NCBI RefSeq assembly: GCF_900101625.1
Contig: NZ_FMYZ01000011.1
Location: 62,001-126,000, forward strand
Length of the DNA stretch: 64,000 nt
Direction of reading: 5' to 3'
Source of the DNA: Cupriavidus sp. YR651
GTDB taxonomy: Bacteria > Pseudomonadota > Gammaproteobacteria > Burkholderiales > Burkholderiaceae
Shown: positions 26,146-34,416 of the stretch, one piece after another
Layout of the letters: each line of letters opens with the position of its first letter
Numbering within the stretch: position 1 is the stretch's first letter
The notes under the pieces: generated by a model
Databases searched by the model: none
What the model saw: only the letters and a program-made list of their open reading frames with translations
Told to the model about the DNA's origin: nothing
Made by a program: the position numbers and the translations under genes

Positions 26146-28602
26146 TTAGGCGGTTCGCGCGAGCATTTCGCGCACGTAGTTTTTCTGCCAGTCGGCCGCC
26201 CCCGAAGCGTGGTGGCGGTCGAGAATCGATTGGGCCACGCCGTCCGAGCGCAGCATTGCGACCATCTCGTCAGAGAAGGTGCTCTGCAGCATTCGTGTCT
26301 GAGATTGCGTGATCCAGAGATAGTCGCGATTCGGTACCGCGTCGTTGATCATCTGGATCTGGTCGTTGGTGAGGCCGAACTTGTCCTTGTAGAGGTCCTT
26401 ACTTGTGTTGGCCTGGCTGTTCGGCAGATAGATCAGGTTGCCAATGTTGTCCTTCAGGATCTCGAAGTCTGGAATCCGCTCGACCTGGCGCAGCGACTGA
26501 GTGGCCATCCAGATCGCGCCGTTGAGCTTTCGAATCGTGGTGATCCACGTCTCCAGCCGCTTGTAGAAGCGCGGATGTTGGAAGAAGAAGCCTGCTTCCT
26601 CAACTTCGATGATCGTGTAGCGCAGCCCATCCATGGACTGACTGATGCGATAGAACGCGTAGTCGACAAAGAGGGCAGCGGCACGCGGGTATTTTTCGAA
26701 CAGATCACCCATCTCGATGGACAGGTTGTCGCTGACAGCGAATGCGTCCTCGGCATGGTCGAAGAAGTGGCCGTACTGACCGCCCTGCAACCATATCTGG
26801 AGGCGCTCGCGCAGTTCGTCATGCAGCTGCGTCGAAAGGTTGCTCAACGTCCAACGCTCGGACTCATATGTCGAGAGGATCTTGACCGCCTCGAAAACGT
26901 CCTGAGTTTGCTGGGGGGTGAGCGAGAAGCGCTCGTCCTCTAGCGCCAGCGTCACCCATTCAGTGACGTAGGTGAAATTCGTGGGGTCGCCGAGCAGCGA
27001 CAGGGGATTGGCGTGAGTAGCCGCCTGGAATTTTCCGGTGACGTCGACGAACGCGCCGCCACTCAGAAGCGTCGGGATGCGCGTGGACCGGTCCTTGTCG
27101 AAACGGATGCGGCGTGCGCCGTGCCGGCCAGCCTGTGACACGAGAAAGTTGAGGAACACCGATTTGCCCGCACCAATCGGGCCGATAACCAGAAGGTGGC
27201 CATTCCCGCCAGGCTGGTGAAGGTCCACGCGCTGTGCCGTCTTGTGCCGAGTCGGCAGGCAGGTTAGCGGTGGCACCTCTTTGCCGGCCTTCTCCGACAG
27301 CCAGTTGTTGCGTGTCGGACCCGGCATAACCGAACACACAGGGGCGATGTCAGAGACCGCTGGCGTTTCCACGAATTGGAGGCGGCGCTGCTTGTCCCAG
27401 CGTCCGGGCAGCGTGCTGTTCCATGCCGGCATCAGGTTGGCCTTCTCTCTGATGGCGCCAAAGCCGGCGTTTGTCAGTGCGCCGACAACTTCACTGATCG
27501 AGTCTTCGCAATCCGCCTCGGTATCGCCATAGACGATGATGGAGATGTTGGCAAAGCCGTGCTGAGTGCCGTCGGCAGTCAAGCGCTTCAGAGCGACACC
27601 AGCTTCCTTGGCGAGCTCCTCACGGCCCTCGTCGTTCTCGGCCTCCTCCTTGCCGAAATATTGCTTCAGGATGGCGCGGACGTTGAGCGCTGCCATCTTG
27701 TAGAAGCGCCGGACTTTCTCGATATAGGCCGCGGAGCTGGCAGTGTCGAGGAAGCGGAACATGATGCAGACGTCAAGCTCAGCGTCAATCTGCATCAGAC
27801 TGTCCAGCGCCGCTTCCTGGAACCCCAGCCATTCCTTGACTGCAACGATGCCGGCGAAGCGCTTCCCGTGGGCGGACTCGAACAGCAAGCGTTCGGCGCC
27901 GACCGTGACCTCCGACTCCGTCAGATGCGTGTCCAGCAATGTGACCGGGTAGCGGATGCGGCGAGGCGGAACGCTGGGGTTGGCGGCCTGGTGCAGCTGC
28001 GCATAGCTGTCCTGCATAACCAGACGCCGCATCTTCAGGCGCGGCACCCCGCCAGTGAAGGCATCGAGCATCGCCTCGAAGCGGCGAGCGTCGGCGGACA
28101 GCTTCTCCATGTCAAAAGCGAATGCACTGCGCGCGAAGACCGTGTCCTTCGTAGCCTCAAAGATCGAACCATAGACAGACCGTCCGCCGACCGTCATATG
28201 GTGGCCGACCTTGTCGAAGAACTTGGCGAGACCGCTCGCCGGCGTGTAGGCGACGGCAAGGGAATGCGCGTTCTGGAAGTACTTCCCAGACGTCACATGC
28301 GCCTTGTTCAGGGCATCAAGACGAGCGTCAGTCTCTTGCGCGAACTCGCCGCCGACATAGCCGTGTGCCCGCCTGTGGGTCAGCTTCCACCAGGCGGTGA
28401 TCCGGTTGTCGAACGACTTGCAGGCCGAATCAAGCTGGTTGCGGGACGCCTCGATGCTGCCGCGGTCGGGACTATCCGCATCAACGCCCTGAAATTCATA
28501 GGTCGCGAGAAGCGAACCGTCCTTATTTAGGATGAGTTCCGGGGTAATGGACGTGAGCCAAGGGGCTACTTCATAAAGCGGCCTGCGGGATAGCTTCAGC
28601 AT
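26146..28602 (-). CDS. virB4: VirB4/TrbE-type T4SS ATPase
   Basis: 818 residues, typical length. N-terminal CagE/TrbE/VirB domain, then Walker A in LLVIGPIGAGKSVFLNFL (~residue 475) and a Walker B-like TIIEVEEAGFFFQHP (~665), followed by MATQSLRQVERI. It energises pilus assembly and substrate transfer at the inner membrane. It overlaps virB3 by 7 bp. Confidence 0.93.
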   Translation of the reverse strand: MLKLSRRPLYEVAPWLTSITPELILNKDGSLLATYEFQGVDADSPDRGSIEASRNQLDSACKSFDNRITAWWKLTHRRAHGYVGGEFAQETDARLDALNKAHVTSGKYFQNAHSLAVAYTPASGLAKFFDKVGHHMTVGGRSVYGSIFEATKDTVFARSAFAFDMEKLSADARRFEAMLDAFTGGVPRLKMRRLVMQDSYAQLHQAANPSVPPRRIRYPVTLLDTHLTESEVTVGAERLLFESAHGKRFAGIVAVKEWLGFQEAALDSLMQIDAELDVCIMFRFLDTASSAAYIEKVRRFYKMAALNVRAILKQYFGKEEAENDEGREELAKEAGVALKRLTADGTQHGFANISIIVYGDTEADCEDSISEVVGALTNAGFGAIREKANLMPAWNSTLPGRWDKQRRLQFVETPAVSDIAPVCSVMPGPTRNNWLSEKAGKEVPPLTCLPTRHKTAQRVDLHQPGGNGHLLVIGPIGAGKSVFLNFLVSQAGRHGARRIRFDKDRSTRIPTLLSGGAFVDVTGKFQAATHANPLSLLGDPTNFTYVTEWVTLALEDERFSLTPQQTQDVFEAVKILSTYESERWTLSNLSTQLHDELRERLQIWLQGGQYGHFFDHAEDAFAVSDNLSIEMGDLFEKYPRAAALFVDYAFYRISQSMDGLRYTIIEVEEAGFFFQHPRFYKRLETWITTIRKLNGAIWMATQSLRQVERIPDFEILKDNIGNLIYLPNSQANTSKDLYKDKFGLTNDQIQMINDAVPNRDYLWITQSQTRMLQSTFSDEMVAMLRSDGVAQSILDRHHASGAADWQKNYVREMLARTA

Positions 28603-28925
28603 GGGAGATCGCTGTCAAAGCCGTATGGGCGGCGGAAGAGAGAGTGAAGCTTTCCGTGCCACGGCCGGGATTCGTACATGTCGCCGTAGTGGTTGTAGAC
28701 GTTCAGGATCTGGTTCCACCAGGGATCGCGAGCGGTCAGCCAGCGCAGGAGGGCGTGGAAGGCCATACCCATCAGTACTACCGCGACCGGGATCTTCCAG
28801 CCGCTGCGGAATGTCACGTAGACGAGCAGCGCAACGACGGTGCCGTTGGCGATGGCCAGCCCGCGCACGGCCCCGCCAATCTGACGAGGGCGCGACAGGC
28901 CAATGCTGACGTGGTGCTCGCGCAT
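28596..28925 (-). CDS. virB3: VirB3/TrbD-type T4SS membrane protein
   Basis: 109 residues. A charged N-terminus (VSIGLSRPRQIGGAVRG) is followed by two hydrophobic segments (LAIANGTVVALLVYVTF and IPVAVVLMGMAFHALL), and a conserved C-terminal aromatic segment (DPWWNQILNVY). The gene lies directly between virB2 and virB4, where VirB3 is expected. Confidence 0.85.
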   Translation of the reverse strand: MREHHVSIGLSRPRQIGGAVRGLAIANGTVVALLVYVTFRSGWKIPVAVVLMGMAFHALLRWLTARDPWWNQILNVYNHYGDMYESRPWHGKLHSLFRRPYGFDSDLPC

Positions 28926-28926
28926 C

Positions 28927-29274
28927 TTAGAATCCCGTGCAGGCGGCTGCGACGTTCAAAACCCTGAGGATGGACGGAGCCGCTGCAGCTAGACCGACGC
29001 CGATACAGATCACCGACACGAACTTCATGATGGTCGATTCGGAGTTTGCAATACCGACCGCGCCCAGCACGATGAGGATCAGGCCCGCGACAAAGAGATA
29101 CTTGGTGTTGATGAAGGTTGCAATGCCGCAGATGAAATCGCCCAATGCCGAGAACGCCGCGATTTCCGCGGCGGCGGCTGAACTGGCGACTGCCATCAGA
29201 CCGAGAAGTGTGAGTGCCTTGGGGGCCTTCTTGCGTGCGGCCGCGACGGCTCGCTGAAGTTGAAGGAAGGACAT
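28927..29274 (-). CDS. virB2: VirB2/TrbC-type pilin
   Basis: 115 residues from the ATG at 29274, chosen because AGGAG lies 8 nt ahead; a longer frame to 29406 would run into virB11. Long pilin-type leader ending SSAAAAE, then two hydrophobic helices (YLFVAGLILIVLGAVGIA, IMKFVSVICIGVGLAAA) as in VirB2/TrbC major pilins. It lies 17 bp after virB11. Confidence 0.85.
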   Translation of the reverse strand: MSFLQLQRAVAAARKKAPKALTLLGLMAVASSAAAAEIAAFSALGDFICGIATFINTKYLFVAGLILIVLGAVGIANSESTIMKFVSVICIGVGLAAAAPSILRVLNVAAACTGF

Positions 29275-29291
29275 TAGGATGGCTCCTGGGG

Positions 29292-30341
29292 TTAGAAAAC
29301 TCGTCGGAAGTCGTAGTCGTTGTTGCGGAAGCCCTTGATCTCGATGATTTCCGAGATGTGGCGCATCTCGCCTGTGCGGCGGAGGTGAACGACGTAGTTG
29401 AAGCACTCAGCGATCAGCTTGCGCATGTCATCGAGCTCCCAGCGCGAACCTTGCGGGATGCCAAGCATCGCAAGGCTCTCCATACGCGAGAGCGCTGACC
29501 GGGCGTTGTTGGCGTGCAGTGAGGCCATCCCGCCGTCGTGTCCTGTGTTGAGGGCTTGGAGCAGATCGAAGGCTTCGCCACCACGCACTTCGCCTACCAG
29601 GATGCGATCGGGACGAAAGCGCAAGGAAAGGGCCACTAGATGCTGCGTCGTGACGCCCTTGTCGGCATTGGAAAGAAGCCTTACCACGTTGGGAACGCGA
29701 GGCTTTAGCTCCATCGTGTCTTCGATGGTCAGCACTCGCTCGGAGTCTGGAATGACTTCGACAAGTGCATTCAAAAGGGTCGTCTTGCCTGAGGAGGTTC
29801 CTCCCGCGACCAGAATGTTCTTGCGCTGGCCGACCATCTCCGTCAGCGCCTCCACGAGCGCTTCGTTCTCGACGGGTCCACTGAAGATGGGACGGTCCGA
29901 TTCGACGCTGCGAGCGTGCCGGGCCGAGAAGGCGCCGGCTTTCGCGTAGTCGTGCAAGGAGAGATTGGTCTCACGGTGACGGCGAATGCTGAGCGCGTGG
30001 CCGTCGATCGCAGTGGGTTGCATGACTGCGGCGATCCGCAGGCCCTTATGGCCTGCATTGATGATCCCTTGTGCAGTGCCTCGTACGGCGGACTTCTGGA
30101 CAGACGAGGCGAGCGAACGCACCGCGCCTTCCAGCTTGGCCGGTTCGAGCTTGACATCCAGGCGAATCATTTCGCCCCGGCGCTCAATCCATACGCTGTC
30201 GAAGCGGTTAATCATGACTTCAGCCACATCCGGTGCGTCCATGTACTGGCGAATCGGTGCGAGTGATTCGAAGAACATGCCAACGGCGCTCTCTTCGAGC
30301 TGGCTGAGTTGGAGAAGGGGGTGGTTAGCGGATGAATCCAT
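29292..30341 (-). CDS. virB11: VirB11/TrbB-type T4SS ATPase
   Basis: 349 residues. Walker A AGGTSSGKTTLLNALVEV (~residue 178), Asp box VLTIEDTMEL, His box GHDGGMASLHANNARSALSRM, with the Walker B region RFRPDRILVGEVRGGEAFDLLQAL. The hexameric cytoplasmic ATPase switches the channel between pilus assembly and DNA transfer. It is the first gene of the minus-strand T4SS operon and shares the 421-bp control region with virB8. Confidence 0.93.
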   Translation of the reverse strand: MDSSANHPLLQLSQLEESAVGMFFESLAPIRQYMDAPDVAEVMINRFDSVWIERRGEMIRLDVKLEPAKLEGAVRSLASSVQKSAVRGTAQGIINAGHKGLRIAAVMQPTAIDGHALSIRRHRETNLSLHDYAKAGAFSARHARSVESDRPIFSGPVENEALVEALTEMVGQRKNILVAGGTSSGKTTLLNALVEVIPDSERVLTIEDTMELKPRVPNVVRLLSNADKGVTTQHLVALSLRFRPDRILVGEVRGGEAFDLLQALNTGHDGGMASLHANNARSALSRMESLAMLGIPQGSRWELDDMRKLIAECFNYVVHLRRTGEMRHISEIIEIKGFRNNDYDFRRVF

Positions 30342-30380
30342 GCCCGCTATTGTTGTGGCGCGGGGGCTACCGTGGATTGG

Positions 30381-30410
30381 AGAAAGCTACGCGATTTTCG
30401 TGAGCTTTCT
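30381..30410 (+). promoter_or_regulatory. 30-bp operator-like repeat, copy 1 (near virB11 start)
   Basis: AGAAAGCT-N14-AGCTTTCT, perfect 8-bp arms. The N14 has the GATTTTCGTG pattern shared by other copies. It lies 40 bp upstream of the virB11 ATG. Confidence 0.7.
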
Positions 30411-30530
30411 GGGAAATGTCGCCCCGACATTCGAGTAGCGAAGGGGGGGGGCCGCTAGTTCAGTGCGACATCAAGCGATTGAATGCATCACTGCAATGCG
30501 GCTGCTCCATGGGATGCGGGCCAGCAAAGT

Positions 30531-30585
30531 GTGAGCATGCTCACCCTATTTCCTCGGTAAGCGTATAGATTAATGTGAGCTTTCC
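30531..30585 (+). promoter_or_regulatory. Composite element A: GTGAGCATGCTCAC palindrome plus 30-bp repeat (copy 2)
   Basis: GTGAGCATGCTCAC at 30531-30544, CTATTT at 30546-30551, then GGTAAGCG-N14-AGCTTTCC at 30556-30585. The palindrome starts exactly 25 bp before the repeat, as in elements B and C. It lies mid-way between virB11 and virB8. Confidence 0.75.
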
Positions 30586-30675
30586 GGGGAAATAGACGTC
30601 TGCCCGCTCAGGCTGGCCGGCATGGCAATGCGCGCCTCCGAATTGCGGGGACAACATGGAACATGCAGTTTTTGT

Positions 30676-30705
30676 AGAAAGCTCGGCAAAATCACATAGC
30701 TTTTT
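30676..30705 (-). promoter_or_regulatory. 30-bp operator-like repeat, copy 3 (near virB8 start, inverted)
   Basis: On the plus strand AGAAAGCT-N14-AGCTTTTT. Read on the minus strand its spacer (ATGTGATTTTGCCG) matches the orientation of copy 1. It lies 58 bp before the virB8 ATG, mirroring copy 1 at virB11. Confidence 0.65.
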
Positions 30706-30762
30706 GCCATCTACGCCCGACCCTTAACTGTTCCAATGAGCGGCATCCAATAGGAACGCCGC

Positions 30763-31470
30763 ATGCGCCTTTTCCCCAAGAAATCCGAGAAAGCCAAGCC
30801 TCTGGCCGTCGCGCCAGGGATGTATGGCGAAGAGAGTCCCGAACAGGTGATCTTCGATCGAACCACGCGCATTGCCGTGGAGCGAAATCATTGGAAGATC
30901 GCGACGCTGGGGCTGGGATTCCTTGCGCTTGCGGCGATCATGACCCGCGAGACAGCGCCATCAGTAGTGAAGACGGTGGGTGTATCTGCGGATGCCACAG
31001 GCAAGCCATACGTGCGTGAGTTGGTGGACTATCGTCCCGACGAAATGGCCCTGAAATGGGCGTTCAAGGACTTGGTCACACGCTGGTTCACCATCGAGCC
31101 GATTTTGAGCACCGATGTCGAGCGCTCGCGCATCGCGCAAAACCTGCGCTCCGTTCGTGAACAGATGGTCGGGAGCAGTCGGAACCAATTCCAGGACTGG
31201 GTGGATGAAGATCAGCCCGTGCGGCAGGTGATCACTTCGCCTACGCTCGTACGCGAGCCGAAAGTCACCAACATCGCGATTCTGCCCGACAACACTGTGG
31301 CGGTGGAGTTCGTCACGACGACGACCGAGGACGGCTTCAAGCCGCGCAAGCAGCGCTACGCCATCACCTTTCGTTATCAGGTTACGCCACCGAACACTGA
31401 CTCTGTTCTCGGTCATAACCCGTTCGGCGTTCATCCCGTTTTCTTCAGCATCCAAAAGTCGCAGGCCTGA
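30763..31470 (+). CDS. virB8: VirB8/TrbF-type T4SS protein
   Basis: 235 residues: cytoplasmic N-terminus, one membrane segment (IATLGLGFLALAAIM), and a periplasmic NTF2-like domain with the VirB8 signature (VTNIAILPDNTVAVEFVTTTTED, RYAITFRYQ). It nucleates core-complex assembly. First gene of the plus-strand operon that runs through the pilus genes. Confidence 0.88.
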   Translation: MRLFPKKSEKAKPLAVAPGMYGEESPEQVIFDRTTRIAVERNHWKIATLGLGFLALAAIMTRETAPSVVKTVGVSADATGKPYVRELVDYRPDEMALKWAFKDLVTRWFTIEPILSTDVERSRIAQNLRSVREQMVGSSRNQFQDWVDEDQPVRQVITSPTLVREPKVTNIAILPDNTVAVEFVTTTTEDGFKPRKQRYAITFRYQVTPPNTDSVLGHNPFGVHPVFFSIQKSQA

Positions 31471-31488
31471 TACGCCGCGCACGTGCCC

Positions 31489-32388
31489 ATGGAAGCTAAC
31501 AAGCCCTCCCGGATTTTCCCGTTTGCCATCGCCGTTGCCCTGGCGCTCATTCTTTCTGCCCCTGATGGTCGCGCTGCCGACAAGGCCCCGCGCCACATAG
31601 GCGCGGGCCTCTCCGGTTTGAGTGTCGGCGATATGAGCGACGCCATGAACCCGTCCAATCCGTTCAATGGCGGGGTAGACCCCATTGCATTGCCGGGGGA
31701 TTCGCGTCTGGTGGTCTTCTCCTATAGCCGCGATCAGATCTTCCGTGTCCTCTCCGCTCCGCTCAAGGTCACGACGATCGAGTTCCCTGACGGCGAGCAG
31801 ATCGTCGGCGAACCGGCTTGGGGCGAGAACGTGCGCTGGGATTACGACACCGATGGCGCAAACCACCTATACGTGAAGCCGCAAGCGCCCGGCCTCGTCA
31901 ATACGCTGTCGGTCAATACCAACAAGCGCAGCTACGAGTTCACGCTGGTTTCGTCGCCCTTGGGCGGAATCTTTTACCAGAAAGTGCGCTTCCGAATCCC
32001 GGCGTCCGTTTCCGCCAAGGTGAAAGCTCGTGGCGATGCTCAAGGCGAGGATGCAAAGCCGGCGGACGTAGAAGGTCGGAGTCCGGACACCGTGGGCGTT
32101 TCCCCGGAACGGCTGAACTTCGCCTACTCGATATCGGGAAGCGCGAGCTTCAAACCTGAGACCGTCTTCGATGACGGGAAGGCATTGTGGCTGCGCTTGC
32201 CTACCGCAGCGCTGCAGAACTGGCCAGTGGCACTAGTGAAAGATGGTAGCGACTATGTGGTGGTGAACGCGATTCGCCGAGGTGGCTATCTCGTGGTTCA
32301 ACGCATCGCCGACACCGTTGTCCTGCGTTCCGGCGACGACGAGGTGAAGATTGAGCGCGGCCGTGGTCGCATTCTGGGGCTGTTCTGA
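31489..32388 (+). CDS. virB9: VirB9/TrbG-type T4SS outer-membrane core protein
   Basis: 299 residues from the ATG at 31489 (a GTG at 31483 is an alternative). Signal peptide FAIAVALALILSAPDGRA. VirB9 features include RLVVFSYSRDQIFRVLSAPLKVTTIEFPDGEQIV and the C-terminal VFDDGKALWLRLP segment. It forms the outer-membrane ring with VirB10. Its stop overlaps the virB10 start (TGATG). Confidence 0.88.
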   Translation: MEANKPSRIFPFAIAVALALILSAPDGRAADKAPRHIGAGLSGLSVGDMSDAMNPSNPFNGGVDPIALPGDSRLVVFSYSRDQIFRVLSAPLKVTTIEFPDGEQIVGEPAWGENVRWDYDTDGANHLYVKPQAPGLVNTLSVNTNKRSYEFTLVSSPLGGIFYQKVRFRIPASVSAKVKARGDAQGEDAKPADVEGRSPDTVGVSPERLNFAYSISGSASFKPETVFDDGKALWLRLPTAALQNWPVALVKDGSDYVVVNAIRRGGYLVVQRIADTVVLRSGDDEVKIERGRGRILGLF

Positions 32389-33620
32389 TGCGAGACCGCA
32401 AGCGCAACAATGACGTTGCCGACGTGACCGACGCGCAAGAGCGCACAGTCAAAGGCAAACTGCCTCGCAACATTGTCGTCGCGCTGGGGGCGATTGCTGC
32501 TGTGCTCGTTGGCTGCCTGGGCTACTACTTCCAGTCTTTGAGCGAGGACCAGCACGACCAGAAGGCCGAGCAGGAGCGGGCGGAGCAGCTGCGTCAGCGC
32601 GCAGGCGCGGCAGATGGCGCGCAGAGTCTCGAGCAAACGATTCGCGACCAGGCCGATAAGGCGCGGGAAGAGGCTGAGCGGCAACGCAAGTTGGGAAGTA
32701 AGCCGGATGCAGGGAAGACTCCACTGCTGACGGCCAACGATATGACCGGCGCGGCCAAGTCATCGGCCCCTGACGCGAAAAGGAATGAGCAGGACAACCT
32801 GTTCACTGCGCCGGTCTACAAGAGCGGCGTACGTAAGTCGCAGATGGAAGGGAAGACACCGAATGGTCTGATTGACGTCACCGATCCAAACCAGATGCGG
32901 GCACTGCAGCAAGCCGCTGCGGCGCGGGCTAGTGCTGCGACAGCGGCCCAGGGACAGGATACGGGTGCGCAGCCGGCGTCATCGGACAAGGCATTCCTGC
33001 GCGAGGCAAGCGGGATGGGCACGCTGCGCACCGGCTTTGACGGGAAGCTGCCCAACTGCACGCTCAGTCGGGGCTTCATCATTCCTGCGGCGTTCGCGGG
33101 AGGCCTGAACTCGGACAAACCGGGCGAGTTTCGCGCGACGGTGTCGCAAGATGTCTACGACACTGTGAAGGGCGAATGCAAGATTATTCCGGCTGGCAGC
33201 ACGCTCGTCGGGATGTACAGCGCCGATATCGCCGTTGGTCAGGAGCGCATCTTGACTGCGTTCGTGCGGATGCAGCTGCCGAACGGCAAGACAGTCCCGC
33301 TCATGGGCATGCAGGGTGCCGATCCGGATGGTAGCGCGGGCAATAGCGGCGACGTCAACAACCATTTCTGGAAGATCTACAGCGGCGCGCTGATCATCGG
33401 CGCGCTATCGCTTCGATTCAATGACAACCCCACTACTACCACGGTCGGCCCGGCTGGCCTAGTCGCATACGGCAACGCCGCTGGGCAGGTGGCCACGCAG
33501 ACGGCGCAAACTATCCTGAACCGCAACCAGAACATCCGCCCGACGATCACGACGAAGCCGGGCCAGACGATGATGGTCCAGGTCAAGCATGACATCGTTC
33601 TGGAGCCATATCGTGATTAG
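32388..33620 (+). CDS. virB10: VirB10/TrbI-type T4SS core protein
   Basis: 410 residues. One membrane segment near residue 25-45 (NIVVALGAIAAVLVGCLGYYF), a long charged/Ala-rich periplasmic linker, then the VirB10 beta-barrel domain (CTLSRGFIIPAAFAGGLNSD, GECKIIPAGSTLVGMYSADIAVGQERI, NNHFWKIYSGALIIGALSL). It spans both membranes and gates the channel. Confidence 0.92.
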   Translation: MRDRKRNNDVADVTDAQERTVKGKLPRNIVVALGAIAAVLVGCLGYYFQSLSEDQHDQKAEQERAEQLRQRAGAADGAQSLEQTIRDQADKAREEAERQRKLGSKPDAGKTPLLTANDMTGAAKSSAPDAKRNEQDNLFTAPVYKSGVRKSQMEGKTPNGLIDVTDPNQMRALQQAAAARASAATAAQGQDTGAQPASSDKAFLREASGMGTLRTGFDGKLPNCTLSRGFIIPAAFAGGLNSDKPGEFRATVSQDVYDTVKGECKIIPAGSTLVGMYSADIAVGQERILTAFVRMQLPNGKTVPLMGMQGADPDGSAGNSGDVNNHFWKIYSGALIIGALSLRFNDNPTTTTVGPAGLVAYGNAAGQVATQTAQTILNRNQNIRPTITTKPGQTMMVQVKHDIVLEPYRD

Positions 33621-34416
33621 GCGTATTGCCCATCCGATCGTCCTGGCGAGCTTGCTGTTGGCCGGCGAAGTGCAGGCAGCAACGATCGAAGCGGTCGTCA
33701 GCCCGAATGCAATCGTTGTACGTGCCGACGGACAAGTGCGTGTGCACACAATGGACGGCAAGCCGGTGCTCTATTGCGGCGTAGACGCCTTCCTTGGCTG
33801 GTCGGCTCGCCTGCTCGGGGCGCAGATCGAGCCCGGTGGGGAGGCAGGGCCAGTAGTCACGTTGGAGGGCAAGACGCTACCCATCGCGGGTCTCCTGGTC
33901 CGGGAGGGGTGGTTGCGCCCGGCGGTGCTGAACGACGCGGCGCAGGAATCGCTTGCGGAACGCCGGGGTGGCTGGGCATGCGCGCCGAAGACGGAGCCCT
34001 TTGCACAGATGGGCAGCCGCGTTGATCCCAAGGTGACTGCTGGCATCGCGATGAATGAGTCGTCATATCGCGGTCGGCCGTGGCCATGGACGCTAAACGT
34101 GGCCGGTCGCGGCATGTTCTTCGCAACGCGCGAGGAAGCCCATGCAGCGATCAATCGACTGCTGGCGAACGACCGCTGTGACTTTGACGTCGGTCTCATG
34201 CAAGTCAACTGGTGCTACCACGGCAAGCGGTTTGCATCTCCTTGGGAAGCTCTCGCACCGGCGGTGAACATCCGTGTGGCGGAAGACATCCTGGCTGAGA
34301 ACCTGCAACGCAGTGGGTCGGCCATGAAGGCAGTGGCGTGGTACCACAGCGCCAATCCGGAGCGTGGTGACCCGTACTTTTCCCGATTCATGAAACACGT
34401 CGCGCAATTCCAATGA
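33613..34416 (+). CDS. virB1: VirB1-like lytic transglycosylase with an N-terminal nuclease-fold-like extension
   Basis: 267 residues from the GTG at 33613, which directly gives a signal peptide (HPIVLASLLLAGEVQA); an ATG at 33589 inside virB10 is an alternative. Residues ~20-120 resemble an SNase-like beta fold (VLYCGVDAFLGWSARLLGAQIEPGG, LVREGWLRPAVL) but lack a clear active site. Residues ~140-265 are a SLT domain with catalytic Glu in AMNESSYRG, then DVGLMQVNWCYHG and VAWYHSANPERG. It opens peptidoglycan for the T4SS. ATGA overlap with the next gene. Confidence 0.8.
   Translation: MIRRIAHPIVLASLLLAGEVQAATIEAVVSPNAIVVRADGQVRVHTMDGKPVLYCGVDAFLGWSARLLGAQIEPGGEAGPVVTLEGKTLPIAGLLVREGWLRPAVLNDAAQESLAERRGGWACAPKTEPFAQMGSRVDPKVTAGIAMNESSYRGRPWPWTLNVAGRGMFFATREEAHAAINRLLANDRCDFDVGLMQVNWCYHGKRFASPWEALAPAVNIRVAEDILAENLQRSGSAMKAVAWYHSANPERGDPYFSRFMKHVAQFQ

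Larger units (their letters stand above)
30342..30762. promoter_or_regulatory. Divergent control region of the two T4SS operons
   Basis: This 421-bp gap between virB11 (minus) and virB8 (plus) has no gene. It carries three copies of the 30-bp operator-like repeat, one copy of the GTGAGCATGCTCAC palindrome, an IR AATGTCG-CCC-CGACATT (30415-30431) and a G-run (30443-30451). The density of symmetric sites makes it the main transfer promoter region. Confidence 0.75.
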
